Source: Coriaria nepalensis (lineage: Eukaryota > Streptophyta > Magnoliopsida > Cucurbitales > Coriariaceae). Taken from it: a stretch of DNA of 64,000 bases. Under the pieces are notes generated by a model that was not told the origin of the DNA, ran no database searches, and was given only the letters and a program-made list of their open reading frames with translations. The stretch covers positions 7,018,501 through 7,082,500 of the forward strand of contig CP114492.1 in the NCBI GenBank assembly GCA_027186245.1, written 5' to 3'. A program made the translations under genes and the position numbers. Each line of letters starts with the position of its first letter. Position 1 is the stretch's first letter. This document shows, one piece after another, positions 49,791-61,279 of the stretch.

Positions 49791-50960
49791 ATGAGTATAT
49801 TAAACGCAACACGAGCTAAATAATGATGATTATATTTGATTGTTAGACTCATTCTTAATACATATCATGCACAATATTATACACAATAGTAGTCATGTTA
49901 TTAATCATCTGCAGAATAACATGTGCAAACATAATCAAGGATAATCAAATTCCTAATAACCTACCAAATTCCCAAGCATAGTATTGTTCATATTTGCAAA
50001 TACTAATAGTAAGAAAAGTTAAAGTAGGGTTAACAATCTATATTTTATAAAAACATCAACTAAGGTGTTAACACCTACTATTACCATTTAAAGCAGAAAT
50101 TTGACACCTCATTTTTTGTTTTCCTCATACAAAAAAAAAAAAAAAACATCTTTACCAAACAAGTTGATCCTCCTTCCAAGATGTTCATATTTGCAAAGAC
50201 AAAAAACCATTTTTTTAGAATCGTTGCCAAGCATATCCAAAAACTCCAAACCATAAAAAAAAAACCTTCTTCTTTCATTTATTTTTGATTCCTATTTTGT
50301 TTCAAGGGGGTTTTTAGTTATACCTTTCTGATTGAATAAAGAAGAAAAAAAAAATTTAAGGTCAGAAATGAGAGAGATGGAATTATATATTACTCAGCAT
50401 ACAATTTTTTGCATTTGTTAATGTACTTCGTTTGATGGGTTTCGGAATTTGACTGAATGTAGGTTTAACTGAGAGCATTGTCGTCGATATTTATTTTCTG
50501 ATTACAGTCATTCTAATATCATAATGGTGGCATCGCAAATGCTTACTTACTTATGCTTACTTTTAGACTTCTAGTTTATGCTTTTATGCTTACTTTTAGA
50601 CGGGACGGAAAAAAGAGGTGCACGTGTCGTAGTACGATTGGACCTTCACTGTAGCAGTGTAACTGTCAGCTCTCACTTTTTATTTTCTTGTGGATTTTTC
50701 TCTATTATGGAGTATTGGACCTTTCCCGTAGAAATCAAGCGAGGACACATGTTTTTAGCTGATGGCGGTTAGATTGACTTGGTAAATGATCCAACGACTC
50801 AGGGTAGACTCTTGACTGACCGCTGAGAATGTGGAAGATTAGCGTATTCTTCTGCATTCCATTGTAACTCCATATATATATATAAGCACATACCCCCTGG
50901 CCTCTCTGTTGTACCCAAATTGAGGCTTAACCTTCACTTCATTTGGCTCTCTCTCTCACT
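49791..50960. other. Spacer, promoter and leader of the pyrophosphatase gene
   Basis: AT-rich until about 50500, then the promoter region. CACGTG-containing GTGCACGTGTCG lies near 50618, a TATA-like ATATATATATAAGC near 50874-50887, and CT-rich leader sequence at 50947-50958. Transcription probably starts around 50905-50920. Confidence 0.5.
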
Positions 50961-51486
50961 GTGAGTTCTTCTTCCTCCACTTCCTTATCTCAATTCCAAT
51001 GGCTTCAAAATCTTTTACGCTTTCCTTTTCGTTTTCTTCTTGTTACTTTATCTGCCATTTTTTTTCCTGGATTTCTGTATTCATTTCGATCGAACGTTTC
51101 CCGATCTTGCATGTGGACTATGAATATAAGTATCTACTCGTTGATTTTGTTTCGATGATTGTATTTTCTCTTTTCTGGATCGGCGTATGGATTTCTCGCT
51201 CGCTGTTCTTCTTATTTCTTGTCTTTTCAGCTAATTTGTGAAGGATAAGAATATTCGTACTTTTTCTTTCTCTGTTATAATGATTGTGTCTGATCTGGGA
51301 AATCTTACTCAACTGGTTACTATGAACTGTTTTTTATGGCGGATCTCCTTGATCTAATAGAAAGTTTGTAGCTTCTCTTTTTTGTTAATATGTTTTATTT
51401 CTTTCTCACGAAATTTCTACTTAAGCTAATTAACTTAGACTTGTTAAACTCATCCATGTGCAAATTCTTTTATTACATCATTTCAG
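50961..51486 (+). other. Leader (5' UTR) intron of the pyrophosphatase gene
   Basis: A strong donor CT|GTGAGT at 50961 and acceptor TTTCAG at 51484-51486 bound a 526-bp T-rich intron wholly upstream of the start codon. Such leader introns often raise expression of plant housekeeping genes. The position is inferred from splice motifs only. Confidence 0.6.
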
Positions 51487-51514
51487 GAGTGATTAGTTGT
51501 TGTTTAGAGTGAAC

Positions 51515-53482
51515 ATGGCTCACAGTGGTGGAGATGGAAGCGGCAAATCTTCAGGATTTTCAAATGCTAGCCTCAATGAAAGAATCCTTTCTTCGATGTC
51601 AAGAAGATCTGTTGCCGCTCATCCCTGGCATGATTTGGAGATTGGTACTTTTTTTTTCTTGCAATAATTTTTGTTCGTAGTTTGTATCTATTTATAGCGG
51701 CGACTTATATGTTGCTTAATATTTCGATGTTGCAGGACCTGGTGCTCCATCAGTTTTTAACTGTGTATGTGTTTTTTTTTTTTTTTTTCTAGTGATAATT
51801 TGACGGGTTAATGTTTGAAGAAAGTTTGTTTGAAGAAAGTTTGAATCAGTAACTTTTCGATCAAGTTTCTGTGACTGCTGACTCCCCCCCCCCCCCCCCC
51901 CCCCCCACAAATGATGGTCAAAATAAGATTCACTACACTCAGCTCCAGAAATTAATGTGACTTTATTTCACAGGTTGTTGAAATAAGTAAAGGCAGTAAA
52001 GTCAAGTATGAGCTCGACAAGACAACGGGCCTCATAAAAGTGTGGTTCTTCTTCATTTCACTATTCCTTTGATCTTTTACATTGCTTTACAACTTCTGTT
52101 GGATATTATGATAAAGGCAATTATAGATTAGACTCATACATTGTTTCCATGTGAACGTTGAAGTGACTTTTGTGGTATGTTAATTATGAATTTATGAGAA
52201 GATGGACTAACGCATGAAACTTTTAAATCTAGGTTGATCGTGTTCTTTACTCATCTGTTGTATACCCACACAACTATGGTTTCATACCAAGGACTATTTG
52301 TGAAGACAGTGACCCTATGGATGTCCTAGTTCTGATGCAGGTAAGATTCCTTTGAATTGGAGATGGATGAACCTAGATTTTCACCTGAATTTGCTAACTT
52401 TATTCTTCATCTTGCTTAGGAGCCCATCCTGCCCGGTTCTTTCCTCCGTGCACGTGCTATCGGATTGATGCCTATGATTGATCAGGTAAGATGGTCATCT
52501 TCCCCTACATGCTTTTTGTTTCCTGTATTATAACTTCTGTTAACACTGAGGTCCAAGAGAATTTAAAGAACAAGATTACTGTTGGGCTATAATTAAAACC
52601 ATGTTTGTGTCTCTGGCATCTCATTGGAAACATTACCAACTTCTACGAGGAAGAAAAGCACCTTAATTTTCTAAGTTTAGAGTGATTAATTTGATGGAAT
52701 CAAATTTAATTAGTGCAAGACAATCCAGAGAGGTTTCTACTTCGTTCACAGACAGCAAAGTTTTCACCATCTCCCTCACCCCTTTTAACATTGCTCATAT
52801 ATCACAGGGTGAAAAGGATGACAAAATCATAGCAGTTTGCGCTGATGACCCTGAGTTCCGCCATTACAAGGACATCAAGGACCTTCCTCCGCATCGCCTT
52901 GCTGAAATCCGCCGCTTCTTTGAGGACTGTATCCAATCATGCATTTTATTTACTTTTCATTCGCGACTGATACTTTCCACAACTCAAATACATTTAACTC
53001 AAAACATGTGTTTTTTCCATGCTATCACATACATATATTTGGACCATAATTTTTGTTAGGAAAATTATCAAAATAGCTTCATAGATACTTGACGTGATTT
53101 CAGTTGCTTATCCTTGACTTAATCCTGAATCACAGACAAAAAGAATGAGAACAAGAAAGTTGATGTTGAGGACTTTCTGCCAGCTCAAGCTGCCATTGAT
53201 GCCATCGAGTACTCCATGTGAGTTTCTAACCCCTCTATTAATTGAAGTAACTGTTATCCTCTTTTCTACCTAGAATGAATCGGGAAAAATTATAGGGAGG
53301 ATACAGACTACTCAATAGAAATCAGCCACACATATGGCTGGTTTGAAAGAAAAAAATAAAATAAAAAACAACCACCCAAGAATATCTCATGAATCAAATT
53401 ATTGAGCTAAAACTCTTCTTTTTATCCCATCTGTTGCAGGGACTTGTACGCCTCGTACATTGTCGAAAGCTTGAGGCAGTAA
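51515..53482 (+). CDS. Soluble inorganic pyrophosphatase
   Basis: Eight coding exons, 51515-51644, 51736-51764, 51974-52039, 52233-52340, 52420-52485, 52808-52928, 53136-53217 and 53440-53482, join in frame to give 214 residues. This is the length of plant cytosolic PPA1-PPA5 proteins. The enzyme hydrolyses PPi to two phosphates with Mg2+, pulling biosynthesis forward. Visible motifs are [38 protein letters not shown] and the family signature with metal-binding Asp, DSDPMD at residues 100-105. Also present are the [25 protein letters not shown] segment (residues about 150-180, given here in part) and the C-terminal SYIVESLRQ. The N-terminus has no transit peptide, so it is cytosolic. A run of 23 C sits in intron 2. 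The gene is intact and probably constitutive. Confidence 0.95.
51884..51906 (+). repeat. Run of 23 C in pyrophosphatase intron 2
   Basis: Uninterrupted poly-C, rare in AT-rich plant introns, 67 bp before the acceptor of exon 3. It is likely length-variable and a hard spot for sequencing. Confidence 0.9.
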
Positions 53483-53802
53483 ACTATTGAACTCCATGAT
53501 CTTTGTAAGGAAAAGTTTAGCTTTTAAAATGTATAAGAATAGTTGCTTTGATTAATAGTACTTCCTCTAGACTTTGTTATAAACACCCTCGTAGTGGAAT
53601 ATGTCAAGTAGGCTGTGATATTAAATGGCGTAGTAGCTTTTCATTTGCTCATAAGGGTTATACAATAGGCCATGCTTTATTTCATAAGAAAGAAAATTAT
53701 ATCACAACTTGATTAATGCTAGGACACTTATTAGCACATGCATGACAAAGCATAAGAAACAGTTTATATATATATACGTTCTTTAAAGAAATTTCGTTGT
53801 TT
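53483..53802. other. 3' flank between converging pyrophosphatase and pectate lyase relic
   Basis: 3' UTR of the pyrophosphatase gene, then AT-rich sequence with TATATATATA near 53766-53775. No gene seen. Confidence 0.5.
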
Positions 53803-55362
53803 ACATTTAAGGGCACCCGATGAGCTTGTTAGAGCTCTCACCCCACTCGAGTCAGCTACTTGGAACCATTCTTGGGCATTGTTGAATGCTCTTGCTCCAC
53901 CTTGCCTCTTTCTTCAAACGAAGCTCCATTCAAAGGCATCATTCACTGAATAAAATCTCCAGTGGCTTCTCATTCTCCAAGTCCACGTTACCTCCTTGCT
54001 CCCTCACTGTGGCGCTATGAAGAGGCTGCCTTGACTCTTAAACGCTAGGATTCATGTTTCCCCCTATTGCATATTGCGTCCATCCTTGGTACAGATTGTT
54101 CACCACGTGGGCATATCCACATCGAATCCAGCAACGTACGTTTTTAATTTAGTGGTGTTTTAGACGGATTGTTCAATTGGAGAACATTTTTAAGAAACGG
54201 TTTACATACCTTAGCCTCTAGACCCATTACTTGTCCGGGCACTTGAGTATGCAATGGTGGATGTGGAGTCCATGGATGATCACATATGTTGCCTTGGACA
54301 CCATTAAGCATGTGTTTCGAAAAATTGATCGGATATCAAATTCTTAGTGAAAGCAATATGCCTATAATCTGAAATGTCAGATGACTTAATTTAAAAAAAT
54401 AATAAAAAATTATGATCCCATGCAGACCTAAGATGTTCATTTTCGGTGGTATTTAATTGTATTTGAATTTGTTTAGTTATTTTGAGATAGTTGGTGAATT
54501 ATTATTGATGAATTATATGATATAATTTGATTTTGCTTAATATTTATTAAACTTCTTTTGATTATGTCATTATGAATTTGTGATTGTGATTTGTAATTTG
54601 GTATGCACTTTATAGGTAAATTTTAAATGGTTAGTAGACATTATGTTTCCCAAATTTTTTTATAAAATGTAATTTTGTAATTTTAAATGTAATTCATTAC
54701 ATGCAATTAAAGTATCATAATGTAATTTTGTAAATTAGAGGAAAAAATAGAAAAAATAACCAAAAATAAAATTTGTAAATGATAATATATTTCTATCGTT
54801 CAATATTCAAAGTTCAGTTTATGTCAAAATAATTGTTCCCAATGGTTAAATAAATTTCACAATTTTCATATTTAAAACCTTACCTAAAATAAATTATAAT
54901 TTTTTAAAAAAGAAAAAAAAAACGGATCTGATATCTTTAGAATTCAATCTAATTCTACACACATTTGATATCTGATTCAATAGATAAAAATAAGCATTCA
55001 TTTGCATCGGATTATACAGTAGTATCCGATCCAACACTCATCCATAATATGAATGACTGCTCATCCGTTAATCGTAGTGAAGCTACCCATTAGAAGTGTT
55101 TTATCAAGCCTAATGCTCATAGCAAAAGTGATCCATACATTCCCCTTGATCATGGACGTTCCATATCTAAGAGTCCCTGGCGTAGGTTTTAACGGGCCAT
55201 CTGTAGGATCGGTTATTGTATAGTAGATCATGTTGTTCCCCATATTGTTACTCATTTTCCCTGCAAAACCAACCGAACACGTAGCTAGTTGATCCCAGTT
55301 TCTCATCCAGTTTGAGTTCAGTCGCCAACATTGGTCAACCAACCATGTATCATTACTCATTG
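53803..55362 (-). pseudogene. Pectate lyase pseudogene
   Basis: Minus strand. The first piece (55360-55061) gives CWRLNSNWMRNWDQLATCSVGFAGK, then TDPTDGPLKPTPGTLRYG and WITFAMSIRLDKTLLMGSFTTING. A TGA follows where the family has Arg, and the frame goes on into AVIHI. A second piece near 54300-54240 gives YVIIHGLHIHHC. A third (54140-53803) gives [30 protein letters not shown], then SVNDAFE, a frameshift, and finally RALTSSSGALKC at the expected C-terminus. The central part with the catalytic Arg and Ca2+-binding Asp residues is gone. Pectate lyases (PL1) cleave de-esterified pectin in the cell wall; this copy cannot. Confidence 0.85.
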
Positions 55363-55634
55363 TATCACTTGTCGAGCCTTCGAAATGACCAGCTCATAAG
55401 CGATGGAAGTATTGGAAATCGTCTCATATTGCTTAGGGATAATATTTTTAGTTGGTTTATAAATCAAGAGTTTTGTCTTCATCTACAAGGCCTTTTAAGG
55501 GAAAAAATTATTGGACTCATTAATTTATCATCAACTATTGCTGATCTGGGTGGTGAGGATCGTGTGAATACTGACTAGTATGTTCAAGCAATGAGAGTCA
55601 ATATGGAGTAGTGATGATCATCTTGGGACTAGTA
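55363..55634. other. Unassigned stretch between pectate lyase and copia relics
   Basis: An 88-codon plus-strand frame is open here but matches no family I know. It may be the degraded 3' part of the copia element or unrelated filler. Confidence 0.35.
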
Positions 55635-58193
55635 CTAGTCAACTTGTGGATAATAATGTAGAAGAGGGAAGTAGTAGTTTGAGTAATGATTCGGCCATTG
55701 AGAATTATTAACTGATAAATGAATGATCCCTAAAGAAGTTAAGAATTGAGTAAAGGCCGAACTAAAGAATTCAAGTGCATTGTCTGATATGATTTTCTTA
55801 ACAGGTAATTGAAACTGACTTAGGATCATTGTAACAAATTTAGTAATAGCTTTGAATAATTGAAACTGAGTTTGGATTATTGTAACGAATTTAGTAATGG
55901 TTTTGAACACTGAACTTTTATTGAGTAAAAGAATTATCTAAGTCCCCTACTGTAATCATCTACTATGGTGAGGAAATATCTAGAGCCAATATTGGTTGGA
56001 GTTTTAAAGGGGCCCCATAAATTGATGTGCAAAAGAGAAAAGGGAGTAGATTCTCTAGAGGTGCTAATGGGAAATGAAGATCTTTTTTGTTTTGCTAAGG
56101 GACAGATAGAGCAATCAGGATGTTTAGAAGAGTATGGTAAGCCATGAATTTTTTTTCATATTAGAATATGCAATATGTCCTAATCTTTTATGCCAAAGAT
56201 CAAAATCAGAGTGAACAGATAATGAGTGAAAGATAGGCTTTAATTCATGAAAGGATTACAATTTGACATCATAAAATAATCTTTTTTGAATACACTACGA
56301 GTGCTAGAATTAAAACTAGTAGAAAATGAAGTAGAGAGATCACTAGAGATCAAATAGTAGAGTCCCTGTGTTTGCTTACCAATCCCTAATACCATTCCAT
56401 CATTGAGATCTTGAAAAATATAGAATTGAGGAAAAAATACAACAAATATGTTATGATCATGAGAGAGTTGAGAAATAAAAAGCAAATTGTATTTGAAGTT
56501 TGGGACATATAGAACATTCCTTAGGATTGTTTGGTTAGAGATATGTACATATCCAATATATGTGGCAAAGGGTTTTTGTTCCATTAGGCAATGTAATAAA
56601 TAATAAAGAGATTGAAGTGCATGATTTTAGAGAGGTTACATTATTAAAGTGATGAGTCATATGATTTGTAGCAACTGTATCTAATATCCAGCAATTTGAT
56701 TCAAAATATAGACTAAGTAAGCTAACTGGTATACCTGCTAAGTTTGCCATTAGTGGATTCTGAGGCTGAGATGCAGATTCTTTGTCCAACATACTTAGGA
56801 TTTGTTGATATAGTTCATTAGTGAAGAATTGAGGACCAGTATGATGAATGGAAGTCTTGGTGGCATCTTCTATAAATATTGATTGAGAACCTTGCTCGGG
56901 AAAATTATTATGAACATAGTGTGCAAAGTATGATTTATAAGGCTGTTTGGACTTTGTGAATTTGAAAATGGGTAGAAAGCCAATCAATATATAGCAAGAA
57001 TCACACATGTGACCGTGCTTATGGCAATGGTCACATTCTATCTGTTGTTTACTTGTTATAAAAAGTTGTCGTAGATGATTCAAAGATGGAAGAGTTGTTA
57101 GGAGTCTTTTGTGTCTCATTCTAGTTAACATCGAGAATGCATCAGCAATGCTTGGCAGAGATTTCATCATAATGATTTGAGTCTGAGCCTAACTATATCC
57201 TTCATTCAGACTAGTTAGAAATTGCAGCAATTTCTATTCTTCTTTCTGAGCTAACACATCTTCTACTGAATCACAAATGCAGTTGAGATTTAGAACAAGA
57301 AACTCAAATTCATCCCAAAGTACTTTAAGTTTTGAATGATAGGCGGTAATGGAATCCGCTCCTTAATGATGAGCATGAATTTACCTATGAAGAGCCAAAA
57401 TATGTGATCCATTAACCATGTTGAATATATTTTTTAAATCTTTCCAAACATTGTATGCATTCTCTGAATATATAACTCCAACAAAGAGTTCCTTCAAAAC
57501 AGAGTTGAGAATCCAACCTATAACGAATACATTACAACGATCCCAAAGTTTTTGCATTGGTATGCCTGCAACCAGATGAGTGCATGTTCCATTGATAAAT
57601 TCGATAATGTATTTTGCTGTTAAAGCATTGATCATAACATTAGACAAGACGCCATAGTTATCGGTTCCAGATAATTGGAATGAAATGATATTTGCTCCAT
57701 GTGAATCTGAAGGATGCAAATACATTAGATGAGAGAAATCCACAAGCTGATTTGTTGATTGAGGCGGTGTTGTCAGCTAAAGGCAGAGTTGAGTTCATCA
57801 TTGAAGAGAAGATTAACAAATTTGGGAGAAATTGAGCAATAAAATTATATAGATATATTCAAATGGAGAAATTGAATCGATTTGTGCAAGAATCAAAGGA
57901 AACGGTGAAGGATTGCGAAAGATGACGAAAAAAGTAGAGTCGTTTGTTTCTCGAGAAAATAAAAAGGAAAACTAAAGAAAAAAAATGGTTATGAAGGACA
58001 TAGAAACTCTGATACCACATTAACTGTTGAGAGAGAGAATTGATGAATGAGAAAAATATTCATTAAGCTTATGCTCAAACTGGTTTACATGCTTAAATAT
58101 TAAACTTAATCATCACGTCGTCAATGCAATATGAAAAAGAGAAACTAAGTTTCAGCCTCTAAACTATCAATTATTTACTTATTAATAAGAACA
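55635..58193 (-). mobile_element. Ty1/copia retrotransposon relic with 5' LTR and primer-binding site
   Basis: Minus strand. A gag start lies at 57743 (MDFSHLMYLHPSDSHGANII, then LSGTDNYGVLSNVMINAL). A zinc knuckle CDHCHKHGHMCDSC follows near 57030. A decayed protease motif, WILDTVATNHMTHH, lies near 56690 (family: LDTGATDH). The gag-pre-integrase region is at 56584-56240 (LRNVLYVPNFKYNLLFISQL), and an integrase piece at 55910-55635 (KKIISDNALEFFSSAFTQFL). The primer-binding site TGGTATCAGAG, complementary to initiator tRNA-Met, lies at 58017-58007. Next to it is a probable short LTR, about 58025-58193, with TGTT...CAACA ends. Reverse transcriptase, RNase H and the 3' LTR are missing. Stops and frameshifts are present. 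Confidence 0.82.
55807..55908 (-). repeat. 51-bp tandem duplication in the copia integrase
   Basis: Two direct copies start at 55807 and 55858 (AATTGAAACTGA, then TTTAGTAAT...). They give two successive versions of a 17-residue segment, FKTITKFVTIIQTQFQL and FKAITKFVTMILSQFQL. Phase is kept because 51 is a multiple of three. Confidence 0.8.
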
Positions 58194-58199
58194 ATTTGG

Positions 58200-59152
58200 A
58201 GAGGTCTGCTATATCGACATTAATGGATGATGTGAAGAATGAAAACTCTTAGGACTTACAGGACTCTGTGAGCTTTATAAGTAACAGAGATGGGGAGGGA
58301 AGTTTGGAGGTACAATTCTCCAGGAAGATTAATGTTCCTGTATGAGAGTTTTTGGATGCTCCAGAAAGTATTAAATTTCTTGTTATTTTATGAACATCTA
58401 TATATAGAGATCTATTTTGGTTTCATTCCAGCATTAACTATCTTACTTTGTTTCTTTGTTCCTGTAGAGCTATCCTTCGATGAGCCTCAGGTTTCTGTGC
58501 GTGATGTTGAATTGGAATTGCGTGAAGTCAGATTGGGAATGTTGATGAAAACAGAGAAAAGGAAGCAGCAAGCAGAAGAGTCCATGAATAATGTGCAGAA
58601 CCATTGGCATAAAATTAGTCAAACATTTGTCTGTAGTGGGATTGATGCTTCCTGTAGATGTTATTGCCATAGGGGAGACTGAGTAGCAAGATAATGACCA
58701 TTTAAAAGACCTTTGCAAGTAAGTTTGTGTTGCTAGGTTGGTGTCAGATTCTAATGGGAGAGGTATATCAATGGCTGAGATGGGCATTGAGATGGAAGCC
58801 CAGATTGGGTTGAAGAACTTCGAGATTGCTCGATTATGGGAGGGACTCCATTATTATGAAGCAGTAAATCATGAAATGTCCTAAAGAAATCAAGAAGCTG
58901 TAGGTGAGAATTTGATACCTTCCAAAGTTTTCATGTTGATTATAAGCATTTTCTTGTCTCATTTCCCTTTTCTTTTTTTTTTTTCTGGTAGGGGGAGAGG
59001 TGTTGATTGCGTAGAGATGTCACGGCATGAGACTAAAAAGGAAAATAAGGCAAATATGGATATGGAGCTATGTTGTTGCTGCCATTATGATTGGCACATT
59101 TGCATTAGCATGGTCCTACCTTCCATTAGTAAGGGGATCATCGTCTGCTTAA
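58200..59152 (+). pseudogene. Broken gene for a coiled-coil, tail-anchored membrane protein
   Basis: Pieces in order: NLERSAISTLMDDVKNENS, a TAG, then DLQDSVSFISNRDGEGSLEV (58200-58341). After an intron-like gap come ELSFDEPQVSVRDVELELRE, then MLMKTEKRKQQAEESMNNVQ (58470-58620, predicted coiled coil). Next is a frame with GIEMEAQIGLKNFEIARLWE and YYEAVNHEMS, a TAA in place of a Gln codon, and RNQEAV (58790-58900). Then intron-like sequence is followed by VEMSRHE, a +1 shift, and RLKRKIRQIWIW with a hydrophobic helix (AAIMIGTFALAWSYLP) and GSSSA, stop at 59152. Introns are kept, so it is not a processed copy. I recognise the pattern as a conserved plant protein of unknown function but cannot name it. 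At least two stops and one shift show that it is dead. The copia element lies directly upstream and may have caused the loss. Confidence 0.65.
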
Positions 59153-61279
59153 AATTTCAGTGTTCCTGACTTGGATGATACGACTAAATGATATACAATG
59201 AAGCAATAAAATAGCTTGGTATCTTGGCACCTCTGCCATCTTTTTTCTTTTTTCTGGAACCTTAACATTCCCTGGTTTATTATCAGTTTCGCTTTCCCTT
59301 GTAGCTTGAGAATGTGCAGTTCAATCCTAATGATTCAGGTCGTGCCTGCCTTCTATGAAATATGGGAAGGCAGTATACTGAAAAAGGATTGATTAGTAGA
59401 AATGAAGCTTTACCCAAATAATTCAGGTCACGCCTTCTTTAGAGAAATCCGTACGGGAAGAATAGAAGATGGAATGGACTCGTTAAGGTAGGCAATGCTC
59501 CAATATTCTAGTCAATGACCTTCTATACAACATGTTACAAGACTTAAAGAAAGGAAGGAAGGAAGGTGCATCTTACTTACAGGTAAACTAGGGGGGCTTA
59601 GTTTGATGATAGTTCAATTCCATTACTACAAATTTGTATGTGAATGGCAAGGTGCATCCCTCTTTCCCTCTATCTTTGTCTAATTGTCTCTAACATAACT
59701 AATAATTTATTTAGTTTATTTTATTACAAGAATGTGAGGATATTACATAGTCACATGCTCCTCATTTTTGGAAAGAGTGCTTTGTTACTATGTGCAACAA
59801 CATCAAAGCACTTGTATATATACTGAAGGGGCAATTTTAGCCTTGTCTAGTGTTCTGGGTTGTCTAAGATAACAAAACTAGTAAAAAAAGTAAAAATAAA
59901 TTTGTCTCTATAAAGTAAGTGTAAAGTAAAGAAGATCCTCTTCATGTTTCATGAAAGAGGTAGATAACTTGCAAGTCAAATATCAGAGCTATATGGTATG
60001 GCACTTGTGGCAGTGCGGTTAACAATGGTTGGATTTGTCGAATTTGATTCGATAATATCGGATGGCGGTCGGATTAGATTAAATGATTTTCGGATAGATT
60101 TCATATCGGATCCGTTGCGGTCGGATAGAAGTCGGATCGGATCCGACCGAATTTTTTTTTTTTTTATAGAATTTTTGTAAAGATAACTTAATTTGTATTA
60201 GGTAGTATCTAATATTATAGGAAAATATTACTACATTTAATTAAAGATTGTATCTTATAAAAAAAAATATATTTAATAAAAAGTCAACTATCATTTAAGA
60301 AATAATTACTTAAAATTTTTATTTAAGAAAATAATAAATAGAAATCTATTAAAAACAAAATATAATAAATATAATTGACAAAATTTATTTTTTAAATTTA
60401 ATTGAGCAATTACTTCATTAGGAAAAAATAATAATAATAAATTATATAAGAAAATAAATAAATGAAAAAATATATTTTAAGAAAATTTTAATATAAAAGA
60501 AAAAAAAATTAAGAATCAAGAGTGATTTAGTCAAATTTAATAAAAAATCATTAATAAAATATTTGAACTGAAAAAAAATTTATTCATTAATAGAAATATG
60601 GGAAAAGAAAATAATGTCTTAAAAAAATTAATTGAAAAAAAATTACTTTAAAAATAAATTTAAAAAATTATCAAATTCGATCGAATATCTAATACAATCT
60701 TAATTAAATAAAAATATAATATATCATATCGTAATCCGAATAATTCGGATTGAATTGAATGTTGATCATCCCTACGTGTCACTGTCATGGCATGGAGTAA
60801 AGCCAGATAGCTGGGTTTTGGGTATTTTTTGAAGAAAAAAAGAATTATTAACTAAGAAACAAACAAAAAAACGTGCGAAGTAATTTTCTCAGCCTGTTTG
60901 GTAAAAAGGAAAAAGAATATGTTTGTTAAGATTACTGAAAGTGTATAATAAGTTTTGGGAAAAAAAATGGTAAAATATAAAACAAAATTGTTATTATTTT
61001 CTTACCAAATACTCCCAAAATTGTTTTTAAGAAACAAATAAAGAAGTTTACACTTCACAGAGCTGTTTTCTTACTTTCAAACTACGCCAAAGATATGGGC
61101 GGGCCTCTCTCAGTTTCTCCTTTTTGTTGTCTTTGTCGTTTCGGGCTTTCTGAAAAGGTAAGGCCCAAAAATATTATCCCGACAAGCGAAACGGTGTCGT
61201 CAAAAAGGACTTTAGTTTATCCACTCACAGAGTGGGAGAGCGTAGTGAAGAAAAAGAAGGAGGTGGTTTAGCTCTAGTA
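59153..61279. other. Spacer with possible degenerate MITE
   Basis: No gene recognised. Between about 60020 and 60150 the words TCGGAT/ATCGGA recur many times. An AT-rich core follows, then TTCGGATTGAATTGAATGTT and GATCATCCCTA at 60745-60775. This resembles known degenerate hAT-like MITEs with GGATCCGA-rich ends, but I could not match two ends or a target duplication. The leader of the Era gene occupies roughly 61080-61279. Confidence 0.4.

Noticed and set aside
55061..55360. Functional small secreted pectate lyase-like protein
   Set aside because: The frame ends at a nonsense codon inside a conserved segment, and the remaining pieces downstream continue the family pattern with more lesions.
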